DNA of 64,000 bases from Streptomyces neyagawaensis (GCF_023516595.1 NZ_JAMGBG010000065.1:88318-152317), one strand, 5' to 3'; positions 8,099 through 16,698 are shown, counted from the stretch's first letter. A program made the numbers and translations. The notes: generated by a model not told the origin, from the letters alone.

Positions 8099-8201
8099 GC
8101 CTCTCGCCTCCTGACGACGTTCACGCTGCGTTGCTCTGCTGTGCTCTGCGCTGCTCAACTCCTCTACTCTCACTCTTCGCCGCCGCCGGGCCCGCCCCCA
8201 A

Positions 8202-8216
8202 GGGCCGTTCGGCCCC
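8202..8216. promoter_or_regulatory. osdR box: OsdR-type box between CBS-BON gene and ctaD
   Basis: GGGCCGTTCGGCCCC is among the most symmetrical copies of the motif. It is nearest to the CBS-BON gene (start 8098), and two further copies lie nearer ctaD. Confidence 0.65.
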
Positions 8217-8312
8217 AGGACCTGGACCGACCAGCCCGTATGCCCCGCGGGCGGGTGCGTGTCCCGCCGCAGCTCCGCGGCGCCACGGCCCGCGGTCGGG
8301 CGGGAGCCGACA

Positions 8313-8359
8313 GGGACCGTTCGACCCCGTCGCGGGACGACGTGGGGACCGTTCGACCC
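8313..8359 (+). promoter_or_regulatory. osdR box: tandem OsdR-type boxes upstream of ctaD
   Basis: Two almost identical elements, GGGACCGTTCGACCCC (8313-8328) and GGGACCGTTCGACCC (8345-8359), are spaced 32 bp start to start, about three helical turns, so two dimers would bind the same face. They end 124 bp before the ctaD start. The rest of the 385-bp divergent region shows no gene. Confidence 0.65.
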
Positions 8360-8483
8360 TATCGGCGCCGGGGGCCGTTACGACGATCATGTGGCGGCGC
8401 CGGGAAGCGCCGCGTCTCCCACTCGTACGCGCGGGCGCTTCCCGGCCCTTGAGCACATGAGCAGATGGGGAGGACGCCGTCCG

Positions 8484-10184
8484 ATGGACGAGGCGCAGCT
8501 GGACCAGGTGAAGCACACGGCGGGGGCGCGGTCGCGTCCCCCGGTCCGTGAGGAGGCCGGGGCGGCCGCCCCGGCGGTGGGGCGGTCGACGTGGGTCGAC
8601 TGGCTGACGACCACCGATCACAAGAAGATCGGGACGATGTACCTGGTCACCGCGTTCGCGTTCTTCGTCGTCGGCGGTGTGATGGCCCTGATGATGCGGG
8701 CCGAACTCGCCCGCCCCGGCCTGCAGATCATGTCGAGCGAGCAGTTCAACCAGGCGTTCACCATGCACGGCTCGATCATGCTGCTGATGTTCGCCATGCC
8801 GCTGTTCACCGGCTTCGCCAACTGGATCATGCCGTTGCAGATAGGCGCCCCGGACGTCGCCTTCCCGCGGCTGAACATGCTCGCCTACTGGCTGTTCCTG
8901 TTCGGCTCGTCGATCGCCGCGTTCGGCTTCCTGACCCCGGGTGGCGCCGCCGACTTCGGCTGGTTCCTGTACGCCCCGCTGTCCGACGCCGTCCACTCGC
9001 CGGGACTCGGCGCCGACATGTGGATCATGGGCGTGGCCCTCTCCGGTTTCGGCTCGATCCTCGGCGCGGTCAACTTCATCACCACGATCATCTGCATGCG
9101 CGCACCGGGGATGACCATGTTCCGGATGCCGATCTTCACCTGGAACGTGCTGCTGACCGCCCTGCTGATCCTGTTGGTGTTCCCGGTGCTGGCGGCGGCG
9201 CTGTTCGCGCTGGAGTGCGACCGCAAGTTCGGCAGCCATGTCTTCGACGCGGCCAACGGCGGAGCACTGCTCTGGCAGCACCTGTTCTGGTTCTTCGGGC
9301 ACCCGGAGGTGTACATCCTCGCGTTGCCGTTCTTCGGCATCGTCTCCGAGGTCATCCCCGTCTTCTCCCGCAAACCGATGTTCGGCTACATGGGGCTGAT
9401 CGGCGCGACCATCGCCATCGCCGGACTGAGCGTGACGGTGTGGGCGCACCACATGTATGTGACGGGCGGGGTGCTGCTGCCGTTCTTCTCCTTCATGACG
9501 TTCCTGATCGCGGTGCCGACCGGTGTGAAGTTCTTCAACTGGATCGGCACGATGTGGAAGGGCAGCCTCTCCTTCGAGACGCCGATGCTGTGGACCACCG
9601 GCTTCCTCATCACGTTCGTCTTCGGCGGCCTGACCGGGGTGATCCTCGCGTCACCGCCGATGGACTTCCACCTGTCCGACTCGTACTTCGTGGTGGCCCA
9701 CTTCCACTACACAGTGTTCGGCACGGTCGTGTACGCGATGTTCGCCGGATTCCACTTCTGGTGGCCGAAGTTCACCGGCAGGATGCTCGACGAACGCCTC
9801 GGCAAGATCACGTTCTGGACGCTCACCGTCGGCTTCCACCTCACCTTCCTCGTCCAGCACTGGCTCGGCGCCGAGGGCATGCCCCGCCGGTACGCCGACT
9901 ACCTCGCCGCGGACGGCTTCACTGCCCTCAACTCCCTGTCCACGATCGGCTCGTTCCTGCTGGGCCTGTCGATCCTGCCGTTCGTCTACAACGTCTGGAA
10001 GACCGCGAAGTACGGCAGGAAGGTCGACGTCGACGACCCCTGGGGGTACGGCCGTTCCCTGGAGTGGGCGACCTCGTGCCCGCCGCCGCGCCACAACTTC
10101 ACCTCGCTGCCGCGGATCCGCTCCGAGTCGCCGGCGTTCGACCTGCACCACCCGGAGATCGCCGCGATCGAGAGGACGGCCTGA
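8484..10184 (+). CDS. ctaD: cytochrome c oxidase subunit I (aa3-type), stand-alone
   Basis: A 566-residue haem-copper oxidase subunit I with about 12 transmembrane helices. Visible ligands: H95 (MHGS, haem a), H273 in HPEVY with Y277 (CuB and its cross-linked Tyr), H322/H323 (AHHMY, CuB), H406 and H408 (HFHY, haems a3 and a). The FFGHPEV motif places it in the A1 class. It is a membrane proton-pumping oxygen reductase subunit. No subunits II, III or haem A genes are nearby, so it must use subunits encoded elsewhere or replace the housekeeping subunit I under low oxygen. Start at 8484 is preceded by GGGGAGG at ten bases; an ATG at 8457 has no ribosome site. Tandem OsdR-type boxes upstream. Confidence 0.96.
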   Translation: MDEAQLDQVKHTAGARSRPPVREEAGAAAPAVGRSTWVDWLTTTDHKKIGTMYLVTAFAFFVVGGVMALMMRAELARPGLQIMSSEQFNQAFTMHGSIMLLMFAMPLFTGFANWIMPLQIGAPDVAFPRLNMLAYWLFLFGSSIAAFGFLTPGGAADFGWFLYAPLSDAVHSPGLGADMWIMGVALSGFGSILGAVNFITTIICMRAPGMTMFRMPIFTWNVLLTALLILLVFPVLAAALFALECDRKFGSHVFDAANGGALLWQHLFWFFGHPEVYILALPFFGIVSEVIPVFSRKPMFGYMGLIGATIAIAGLSVTVWAHHMYVTGGVLLPFFSFMTFLIAVPTGVKFFNWIGTMWKGSLSFETPMLWTTGFLITFVFGGLTGVILASPPMDFHLSDSYFVVAHFHYTVFGTVVYAMFAGFHFWWPKFTGRMLDERLGKITFWTLTVGFHLTFLVQHWLGAEGMPRRYADYLAADGFTALNSLSTIGSFLLGLSILPFVYNVWKTAKYGRKVDVDDPWGYGRSLEWATSCPPPRHNFTSLPRIRSESPAFDLHHPEIAAIERTA

Positions 10185-10187
10185 ACC

Positions 10188-10769
10188 GTGACGCACCCCG
10201 TCCCGGCCCTGGGCGCCGCACTGCTGACCGCCTCTGGCTGCGTGTGGTGGCTGCCGGCCCTCGCGACGCTGCGCGCGGGGGCCGACCGGCCGGACTCCGC
10301 GCGCGGTACGGCGACGGCCTGCCTGAGCGGCTGGACGACGGTCGCGGGCGTCGCCGTACTGCTTCTTGTGGCCGACCCGTGGTGGGCGCCCGGAGCCCTG
10401 GCCGCGGTGGGCGCCGCCACCACGGCCGGCCTGCTGATCCGCGCGGCCGGACGGCGCAGGAGCGAGTCACGGGAGGCCCTGGCGACCCGGCTGGCCCACC
10501 TGCACGACATCGACCGGGCCGACCCATGCCCATGGCTACCGCCCCGGGCGCGGATGTACCGCGCCCGGAACCGTTTCGTCACCGTCCTCGGAGTCGGCCT
10601 CGGCGTGGCGGTGGCCTCCGCGCTCCTGCCGGCGGCCGTCGGCCCCGGACACGGCGGGGCCGGGGCGGTCGTCGCGGTGCCCGTCCTGCTGACGGCGCTG
10701 TTCCTCGCCGTGGCGGTCGGCCGGGCCCGTGTGGCCCGCCGCTTCCCCGGGAGCCGTCCGGGGAGGTGA
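10188..10769 (+). CDS. membrane protein following ctaD, unknown function
   Basis: A 193-residue protein starting GTG three bases after the ctaD stop, so translation is likely coupled. It shows about four hydrophobic helices (residues 7-25, 48-64, 67-85 and 128-150, with a possible fifth near 160-180) and a central cytosolic segment with LAHLHDIDRADPCPWLPPRARMYRARNRFV. I recognise no family. Its position suggests an accessory or assembly partner for the alternative oxidase subunit, but no haem or copper ligand pattern is seen. Codon use matches its neighbours. Confidence 0.75.
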   Translation: MTHPVPALGAALLTASGCVWWLPALATLRAGADRPDSARGTATACLSGWTTVAGVAVLLLVADPWWAPGALAAVGAATTAGLLIRAAGRRRSESREALATRLAHLHDIDRADPCPWLPPRARMYRARNRFVTVLGVGLGVAVASALLPAAVGPGHGGAGAVVAVPVLLTALFLAVAVGRARVARRFPGSRPGR

Positions 10770-10781
10770 CGGCGGTCCGTG

Positions 10782-12356
10782 TCACCGCCGGTGCACGGTC
10801 TCCAGCGCGGCGACCAGCACATGCGGGTCGTGGTGCCCCTTGTAGACGGCGGGCGGCTGCCGGTCGAGGTCCAGGAGCCCGGCCACGGCGGTCCACGCGG
10901 TCCGTACGGAGTACTCGACGGTGAAGGTCGCATCGGCCGGGACTTCGGCGAACTGTCCGATGAACGCCAGGTTGACCGACCCCTTGGGCACCACCTTCGG
11001 CCGGTCGTCCCGTCGGCGGGCCAGGAACTGGCTGGTGGCGTACGGCATAAGGCACGGCACGACCGTCGAGGTCGCCAGCACGCGTGCGGCCACCGCCTCG
11101 TCGAGGCGCAGATGGTGGAGGACCTCTTCGAGGATCTCCCGCCCCGAGCACATCGTCATCGGCTTCGGCGTCCGGTTGCCGGCCCGGCCGGGGTGCAGGG
11201 CGTACCCCCACCACACGCCGACGCCCTCGGGCTGGTCGGGGTGGACCGGCCGGCCGTCCGCGACGATCGTGAGCAGCCAGTCGGAGCCGGTGAACGTCAT
11301 CGGCCCGTCGTGCCCGGCCCCGTACCCGCCGAACTTCGCCAGCGCGTCCAGGAACACGCCGGGATCCTCGGTGGTCACGGTGAACGACTCCACGCGGGAC
11401 TCCTGGACGCGTTTGTCGAACGCGTCCGGATTGCCGAAGTCGTCGCGCCCGCGGGCCAGTCGGTGCCAGAGCAGCCAGGCGTCCGAGCGAGGGCGCGGAG
11501 GGCGCGGCGGTGAGGTGTGCGAGCCGACGCTGAAGGAGTCCGCCATGGAGCCGTTGGTCACCAGGACCAGATCGTCGGGCGCCACGGCGATCTTCTCGTC
11601 CCGTCCCCGGCGGGACAGGGAGAGGGCCGCGACCGTGATGTCCCGGTGCCCCGGCGCGAACTCGAGGTCGACGACCCGGCACCCCGTGTGGACGGTCACC
11701 CCGCGGTCGAGCAGCCAGGCCGTCAGCGGCCGTACGACGGAGTCGTACGGGTTGTAGCGGGGACGGTGCACACCCGACAGGGTCGCGAACTCCGGGAGCA
11801 GGTGGAGGAAGCGCTTGAGGTGGCGGCGGAACTCGATGGCGCTGTGCCAGGGCTGCAGGGCGAACGTGCTGCACCACAGGAACCAGAAGTTCGTGGTGAA
11901 GAAGTGCTCGCCGAAGCATTCGCTGATCCGTCTGCCGTCCAGGTGCGCCTCGGGGGTCGCGAGGCAGCGGGCCAGGTCGAAGCGGTCGCGCTCGGAGAGG
12001 CCCGTGGAACGGGTGTCGACGATCCTTCCGTCCCCGTCGACGAGACGCGCGAGGTCGTCCCAGGCGAACCGCTCGTGCTCGGCGAGGATCTCCCGCGTCA
12101 CCGAAACCGAGGGGTCGTCGAGGGAGGGGATGCCGGACAGCAGGTCGTAGGTGCACCGGTACTCGGCCTCGAACATGAGCCCGCCGCGCAGGGAGTAGCC
12201 GGTGTCCGCCGTGCCGTCGGCGTCCAGACCGCCGCCGATCCGCCGCCGCTCCTCGAACAGGTGGATGTCGGAGCCGTCGAAACCGCCGTCGCGGATCAGG
12301 AAGCCCGCCGCGGCGAGCGCCGCGATGCCGCTGCCCACCAGATATGCCTTCGCCAT
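10782..12356 (-). CDS. ohyA: oleate hydratase (MCRA family), FAD-dependent
   Basis: The 524-residue protein opens with a dinucleotide-binding motif (AYLVGSGIAALAAAGFLIRDGGFDGSDIHLFEE) and shows family signatures YSLRGGLMFEAEYRCTYDLLSGIPSL, RHLKRFLHLLPEFATLSGVHRPRYNPYDSV and ITMPYATSQF-like LMPYATSQFLARRRDDRP. Oleate hydratases add water to cis-9 double bonds, giving 10-hydroxystearate; the FAD is structural. The length is within the family's range. Start at 12356 follows AGGAG by eight bases; the frame stays open to 12692 without coding character. It converges on the ctaD-partner gene (13-bp gap) and is divergent from a DoxX gene with an OsdR-type box between, hinting at membrane-lipid adaptation in hypoxia. 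Confidence 0.93.
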   Translation of the reverse strand: MAKAYLVGSGIAALAAAGFLIRDGGFDGSDIHLFEERRRIGGGLDADGTADTGYSLRGGLMFEAEYRCTYDLLSGIPSLDDPSVSVTREILAEHERFAWDDLARLVDGDGRIVDTRSTGLSERDRFDLARCLATPEAHLDGRRISECFGEHFFTTNFWFLWCSTFALQPWHSAIEFRRHLKRFLHLLPEFATLSGVHRPRYNPYDSVVRPLTAWLLDRGVTVHTGCRVVDLEFAPGHRDITVAALSLSRRGRDEKIAVAPDDLVLVTNGSMADSFSVGSHTSPPRPPRPRSDAWLLWHRLARGRDDFGNPDAFDKRVQESRVESFTVTTEDPGVFLDALAKFGGYGAGHDGPMTFTGSDWLLTIVADGRPVHPDQPEGVGVWWGYALHPGRAGNRTPKPMTMCSGREILEEVLHHLRLDEAVAARVLATSTVVPCLMPYATSQFLARRRDDRPKVVPKGSVNLAFIGQFAEVPADATFTVEYSVRTAWTAVAGLLDLDRQPPAVYKGHHDPHVLVAALETVHRR

Positions 12357-12521
12357 CACACAACTCCTCGCGCTCGCCCGCCCGTCGGGAACGGAGCCCC
12401 CAGCTTCCCCGGCGCCGGTGCCGCCCGTCATGGGGCCATAGGTCACTCGTCGGGCACCCGGCGGCACACGGGAGGAACGGCCGCACACGGGACGTCCGCC
12501 CGCCAACAGGGCCTGGCGGGC

Positions 12522-12535
12522 GGGACGTTCGGCCC
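12522..12535. promoter_or_regulatory. osdR box: OsdR-type box between oleate hydratase and DoxX genes
   Basis: GGGACGTTCGGCCC, identical to the first box of the pairs at 41798 and 43087, lies about 165 bp from the oleate hydratase start and 128 bp from the DoxX start and could serve both. The rest of the 306-bp gap shows no gene. Confidence 0.65.
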
Positions 12536-12662
12536 GTGTTCCGGGCCCGTGGGGCCTCTCCGGTGGGCGTCGGCGTCGCGGGACATTGAAGACGCACCGA
12601 CAGGTCACCCCCTCCGCGCGGCCCACCCTCCGCGCGTCCCACCCTCGAAAGGGATGAGCATC

Positions 12663-13295
12663 ATGGCCGTGCACCACCACCCCCAGCGTCACCCCGCGTT
12701 CCGCTTCCGGTCCCTTCGTCGCACCGGGACGGCTCCCGCCTCCGCGGACGGGACGACCGCAGCGGCGACGGCGGCGGCGACGGCGGGCCCGTACGTGTTC
12801 GCCGGGCTCCGCGTCCTGACCGGGTTCGTCTTCCTCTGGGCGTTCCTCGACAAGACGTTCGGCTTCGGCTACGCGACCCCGTCCGGCAAGGGCTGGCTCG
12901 ACGGCGGTTCACCGACCGAGGGCTTCCTCAGCCACGTAGCCGTCGGCCCGATGGAGTCCACGTTCCACGACTGGGCCGGCGCCGCCTGGGCGGACTCGCT
13001 GTTCATGCTCGGACTGCTCGGCATCGGGCTCGCCCTGCTCACGGGCATCGGCCTGCGGCTCGCCGCGGCCGCCGGCACCCTGATGATGGCCCTGATGTGG
13101 GTGGCGGAATGGCCACCGGCGAAGCACCTGTCCGACGGATCGGCGAGCATGTCGACCAACCCCTTCGCCGACTACCACCTCGTCTACGCCGTCGTCCTCG
13201 TGGCCCTGGCCGCCGCAGGAGCCGGCGCCACCTGGGGCCTGGGCAAGGCGTGGGCACGCCTGCCCTTCGTCAGCCGCCACCGCTGGCTCCTCTGA
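12663..13295 (+). CDS. DoxX-family membrane protein
   Basis: A 210-residue protein with a ~40-residue Ala/Thr-rich cytosolic leader and four transmembrane helices (about 43-60, 112-130, 132-150, 172-195). The pattern GLRVLTGFVFLWAFLDKTFGFGY and the WVAEWPPAKHL segment before NPFADYHLVYAVVLVALA match DoxX/TQO-large-subunit-like proteins, which are quinone-linked or redox-associated membrane proteins. The substrate cannot be told. Start at ATG 12663, nine bases after AAAGGG; an ATG at 12654 abuts that site. A heptamer repeat begins just after its stop. Confidence 0.88.
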   Translation: MAVHHHPQRHPAFRFRSLRRTGTAPASADGTTAAATAAATAGPYVFAGLRVLTGFVFLWAFLDKTFGFGYATPSGKGWLDGGSPTEGFLSHVAVGPMESTFHDWAGAAWADSLFMLGLLGIGLALLTGIGLRLAAAAGTLMMALMWVAEWPPAKHLSDGSASMSTNPFADYHLVYAVVLVALAAAGAGATWGLGKAWARLPFVSRHRWLL

Positions 13296-13303
13296 CGGCC
13301 GAC

Positions 13304-13380
13304 AGCCGACAGCCGACAGCCGAAAGCCGACAGCCGACAGCCGACAGCCGACAGCCGAAAGCCGACGGCTGACGGCTGAC
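13304..13380. repeat. heptamer tandem repeat AGCCGAC x9 plus GGCTGAC x2
   Basis: Nine 7-bp units in perfect register (13304-13366; seven AGCCGAC and two AGCCGAA at units 3 and 8) are followed by two GGCTGAC units (13367-13380), which are close to the reverse complement of the array. The transcript can form GC-rich hairpins, so it may terminate the DoxX transcript. The AA-variant units are five apart, suggesting that a five-unit block was duplicated. Confidence 0.9.
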
Positions 13381-13515
13381 GGGCGAGGGGTGAGGGCTCG
13401 TCACACAGGGGGCGTCTCCGCCACGACGCGGGGGCGCCCCCGTCGTTCGCGTCACCGGCAGCGGACGCGCACACCGGCAGCAGTCGGGACGCACGCACCG
13501 GCTTCCCGACCGGCA

Positions 13516-13553
13516 GGGCCCATCGGCCCCCACCCACGAGGGACCGATGGCGC
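13516..13553 (+). promoter_or_regulatory. osdR box: OsdR-type boxes upstream of pflB
   Basis: GGGCCCATCGGCCCC (13516-13530) is followed 24 bp on by GGGACCGATGGCGC (13540-13553), the second less symmetrical. They lie about 100-135 bp before the pflB start. The rest of the 354-bp gap after the DoxX gene holds only the heptamer repeat. Confidence 0.55.
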
Positions 13554-13649
13554 GGCCCGGCTACGCCGACAGACCCTCCCCGCCGGCACTGCGCAGGACG
13601 AGCATCGACATGCAGAGATTCTGCGCGCGGAGCGAGGGAGAGACCGGCG

Positions 13650-15911
13650 ATGACGGCAACGGTGACAGCTGGACCCGGTGCGACGACCGAGGCATGGCGC
13701 GGCTTCGCCGGTGCCCACTGGCGCGACCGGGTCGACGTACGGGACTTCATCCAGGCCAACTACACGCCCTACGAGGGCGACGCGGCCTTCCTCGCCGGGC
13801 CGACCGAGCGGACACTCGCCGTCTGGCACAAGGTCGCCCGGCTCTTCCCCGAGGAACGCCGCCTGGGCGTCCTCGACGTCGACCCCGGACTGCCCTCCAC
13901 CATCACCTCGCACCGGCCCGGCTTCATCGACCGCGACCGGGAACTGATCGTCGGCCTCCAGACCGACGCCCCACTGAGGCGGGCCATCATGCCCAACGGC
14001 GGCCTGCGGATGGTCGAGAGCGGACTGAAGGCATACGGCTACCAGACCGACCCCCTCGTGAAGCGCGTCTTCGGGACGTACCGCAAGACCCACAACGACG
14101 GTGTCTTCGACGCCTACACGCCCGAGATGCGGGCCGCCCGCAAGGCGGGCATCATCACCGGCCTGCCCGACGCGTACGGCCGTGGCCGGATCATCGGCGA
14201 CTACCGGCGCGTCGCGCTCTATGGCACCGACCGGCTGATCGAGGCCAAGCGGGCCGAGCGGGCCCTGTTGGACGCGCGGCCCTCCACCTCGGACGTCATC
14301 CGCGACCGCGAGGAACTGGCCGAGCAGATCAGGGCGTTGGGCGAACTCGCGCAGATGGCCGCCTCGTACGGCTGCGACGTCACCCGCCCCGCCGTGAGCG
14401 CGCACGAGGCGGTGCAGTGGCTGTACCTCGGCTTCCTGGCGGCGGTGAAGGAGCAGAACGGCGCCGCGATGTCGCTGGGCCGCACCTCCACCTTCCTCGA
14501 CGTCTACCTCCAACGGGACCTGGAGGAGGGCACGATCGACGAGACCCGTGCCCAGGAACTCATCGACGACTTCGTGATCAAGCTGCGGATCGTACGGTTC
14601 CTGCGCACCCCCGAGTACGACGCCCTGTTCTCCGGCGACCCGACCTGGGTGACGGAGTCCATCGGCGGCATCGGCGCCGACGGCCGCCCCCTGGTCACCC
14701 GCACCTCCTTCCGCTTTCTCCAGACGCTCTACAACCTCGGCCCCGCGCCCGAGCCCAACCTGACCGTCCTGTGGTCGCCGCGGCTGCCCGAGGGGTTCAA
14801 GCGGTTCTGCGCACAGGTCTCCATCGACACCAGCGCCATCCAGTACGAGTCCGACGACCTGCTGCGCCCCCGCACCGGCGACGACACGGCGATCGCCTGC
14901 TGCGTCTCCGCGATGGCGGTGGGCCGGCAGATGCAGTTCTTCGGAGCACGGGTCAACCTGGCGAAGGCGCTGCTGTACGCGGTCAACGGCGGCCGCGACG
15001 AGATGACCGGCGACCAGATCGCCCCCGCCATGCCCGCCCTGACCGGCGACTACCTGGACTACGAGGAGCTCTGGGCGGCGTACGACCGCACGCTGGACTG
15101 GCTGGCCGCGACCTACGTCAACGCGCTCAACGTCATCCACCACATGCACGACAAGTACGCCTACGAGCGCATCGAGATGGCCCTGCACGACCACCCCGTG
15201 CACCGGTTCATGGCGTGTGGCATCGCGGGCCTGTCCGTGGCCGTGGACAGCCTCTCCGCCGTCAAGCACGCCCGCGTGAAGGTCTTCCGCGACGCGACGG
15301 GGCTCGCCGTCGACTTCCGCACCGAGGGCGAGTTCCCCGCGTACGGCAACAACGACGACCGCGCCGACCGCATCGCCGTCGACCTCGTGGAATCGTTCAT
15401 GGCGAAGGTACGGCGCCATCCCACCCACCGGGACGCCGAGCACACCCAGTCGGTGCTGACCATCACCTCGAACGTCGTGTACGGCAAGCACACCGGCAAC
15501 ACCCCCGACGGCCGTCGCGCCGGAGCCCCCTTCGCGCCGGGCGCCAACCCGATGAACGGACGGGACCTGCACGGGGTCGCCGCCTCGGCCCTCTCCGTGG
15601 CCAAGCTCCCGTACGAACAGGCCAGGGACGGCATCTCGTTGACGACGACGATCACACCCGAGGGACTCGGCCACGACCCGGCCGAGCGTCCGGGACACCT
15701 GGTCGGCATCCTCGACGCCTACACGGCCTCCGGCGGCTTCCACATGAACGTCAACGTGCTGGACCGGGCCACGCTGGAGGACGCCATGGAGCACCCGGAG
15801 AAGTACCCGGAGCTGACCGTGCGCGTCTCCGGATACGCCGTCAACTTCGTCCGCCTGACCCGCGAGCAGCAGCTCGACGTGATCAGCCGCACCTTCCACG
15901 GAACGCTGTGA
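13650..15911 (+). CDS. pflB: pyruvate formate-lyase (formate C-acetyltransferase)
   Basis: A 753-residue glycyl-radical enzyme. The catalytic pair is Cys417-Cys418 (AIACCVSAM) and the radical site is Gly728 in RVSGYAVNF, matching E. coli C418/C419/G734 in position. Other landmarks: FIQANYTPYEGD, YGTDRLIEAK, GNTPDGRRAGAPFAPGANPMNGRD. The enzyme converts pyruvate and CoA to acetyl-CoA and formate without oxygen; the radical form is destroyed by oxygen. Start at ATG 13650 with a GGGAGAG site. Its stop overlaps the start of its activase gene. A complete PFL is unexpected in an aerobic filamentous actinomycete; codon use is like the neighbours, so any transfer is old. Confidence 0.97.
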   Translation: MTATVTAGPGATTEAWRGFAGAHWRDRVDVRDFIQANYTPYEGDAAFLAGPTERTLAVWHKVARLFPEERRLGVLDVDPGLPSTITSHRPGFIDRDRELIVGLQTDAPLRRAIMPNGGLRMVESGLKAYGYQTDPLVKRVFGTYRKTHNDGVFDAYTPEMRAARKAGIITGLPDAYGRGRIIGDYRRVALYGTDRLIEAKRAERALLDARPSTSDVIRDREELAEQIRALGELAQMAASYGCDVTRPAVSAHEAVQWLYLGFLAAVKEQNGAAMSLGRTSTFLDVYLQRDLEEGTIDETRAQELIDDFVIKLRIVRFLRTPEYDALFSGDPTWVTESIGGIGADGRPLVTRTSFRFLQTLYNLGPAPEPNLTVLWSPRLPEGFKRFCAQVSIDTSAIQYESDDLLRPRTGDDTAIACCVSAMAVGRQMQFFGARVNLAKALLYAVNGGRDEMTGDQIAPAMPALTGDYLDYEELWAAYDRTLDWLAATYVNALNVIHHMHDKYAYERIEMALHDHPVHRFMACGIAGLSVAVDSLSAVKHARVKVFRDATGLAVDFRTEGEFPAYGNNDDRADRIAVDLVESFMAKVRRHPTHRDAEHTQSVLTITSNVVYGKHTGNTPDGRRAGAPFAPGANPMNGRDLHGVAASALSVAKLPYEQARDGISLTTTITPEGLGHDPAERPGHLVGILDAYTASGGFHMNVNVLDRATLEDAMEHPEKYPELTVRVSGYAVNFVRLTREQQLDVISRTFHGTL

Positions 15912-16654
15912 ACACCACCGCCGGGCCGGTGACCGGCCGCGTCCACTCCTGGGACCTGTCCACGGGAGTGGACGGGCCCGGGACCCGGTTCGTGCTCTTC
16001 CTCAGCGGCTGCCCGCTGCGCTGCCTCTACTGCGCCAACCCGGACACCTGGCACATGCGTGACGGCAAGGAGGCCACTGTCGACGATGTGACGGCCGAGA
16101 TCGAGAAGTACCGGCCCTTCGTCACCGCCGCCGGCGGGGGAGTGACGCTCACCGGCGGGGAGGCCCTGCTGCAACCCGCGTTCACGGCCGGTGTCCTGCG
16201 CCGCTGCAAGGAACTCGGCCTGCACACCGCCCTCGACACCTCCGGCTTCCTGGGCGCCCGCGCCGACGACGACCTGCTCGCCGACACCGACCTCGTCCTG
16301 CTGGACATCAAGTCCTTCGACATCCGCACCTACCGGACGCTGACGGGCGGTGACCTCGCGCCGACCCTCAGCTTCGCCACCCGCCTGGACCGGCTCGGCG
16401 TCCCCGTGTGGATCCGCTACGTCCTCGTCCCCGGCTGGACCGACGACCCGGCGGCCGTCGACGGGCTGGGTGCCTTCCTCGCCGGGCTCGGCAATGTCGA
16501 CCGGGTGGACGTCCTGCCGTTCCACAAGCTCGGCGCCCACAAGTACGAGGCCCTCGGCATCCCCTTCCCGCTGAGCGACACATCCACCCCGGACCCGGGG
16601 CTGACCGAGCGGGTTCGCGAGCAGTTCCGGGAACACGGCCTGCGGGCCCTGTGA
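15908..16654 (+). CDS. pflA: pyruvate formate-lyase activating enzyme (radical SAM)
   Basis: The 248-residue protein carries the radical-SAM cluster motif C35-x3-C39-x2-C42 (SGCPLRCLYCANPD), the GGG(E) SAM motif in TGGEALLQ, and LDIKSFD typical of PFL activases. It uses a [4Fe-4S] cluster and S-adenosylmethionine to make the glycyl radical on PflB. It starts with GTG at 15908, overlapping the pflB stop by four bases (GTGA), so the two are translationally coupled. Length matches the E. coli enzyme (246 residues). Confidence 0.96.
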   Translation: MNTTAGPVTGRVHSWDLSTGVDGPGTRFVLFLSGCPLRCLYCANPDTWHMRDGKEATVDDVTAEIEKYRPFVTAAGGGVTLTGGEALLQPAFTAGVLRRCKELGLHTALDTSGFLGARADDDLLADTDLVLLDIKSFDIRTYRTLTGGDLAPTLSFATRLDRLGVPVWIRYVLVPGWTDDPAAVDGLGAFLAGLGNVDRVDVLPFHKLGAHKYEALGIPFPLSDTSTPDPGLTERVREQFREHGLRAL

Positions 16655-16662
16655 CCCGGACC

Positions 16663-16698
16663 GGAGCGCCGGCCGAGTGGCGACTCGGCCGGCGCTCC
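16663..16698. terminator. perfect hairpin terminator between pflA and CBS-BON gene
   Basis: A 16-bp perfect stem (GGAGCGCCGGCCGAGT and its complement) closes a 4-base loop GGCG, nine bases after the pflA stop. It lies between convergent genes and probably works both ways. No U-tract follows, as is usual in Streptomyces. Confidence 0.85.

Noticed and set aside
13304..13380. Possible CRISPR array
   Set aside because: The 7-bp units are contiguous without unique spacers and no cas genes are present.
13452..15899. Long open frame (about 815 codons) on the minus strand through pflB
   Set aside because: It is antisense to pflB in a frame kept open by GC-rich codons; its translation is low-complexity (Val/Gly/His-rich) and matches no fold, and it has no ribosome site.
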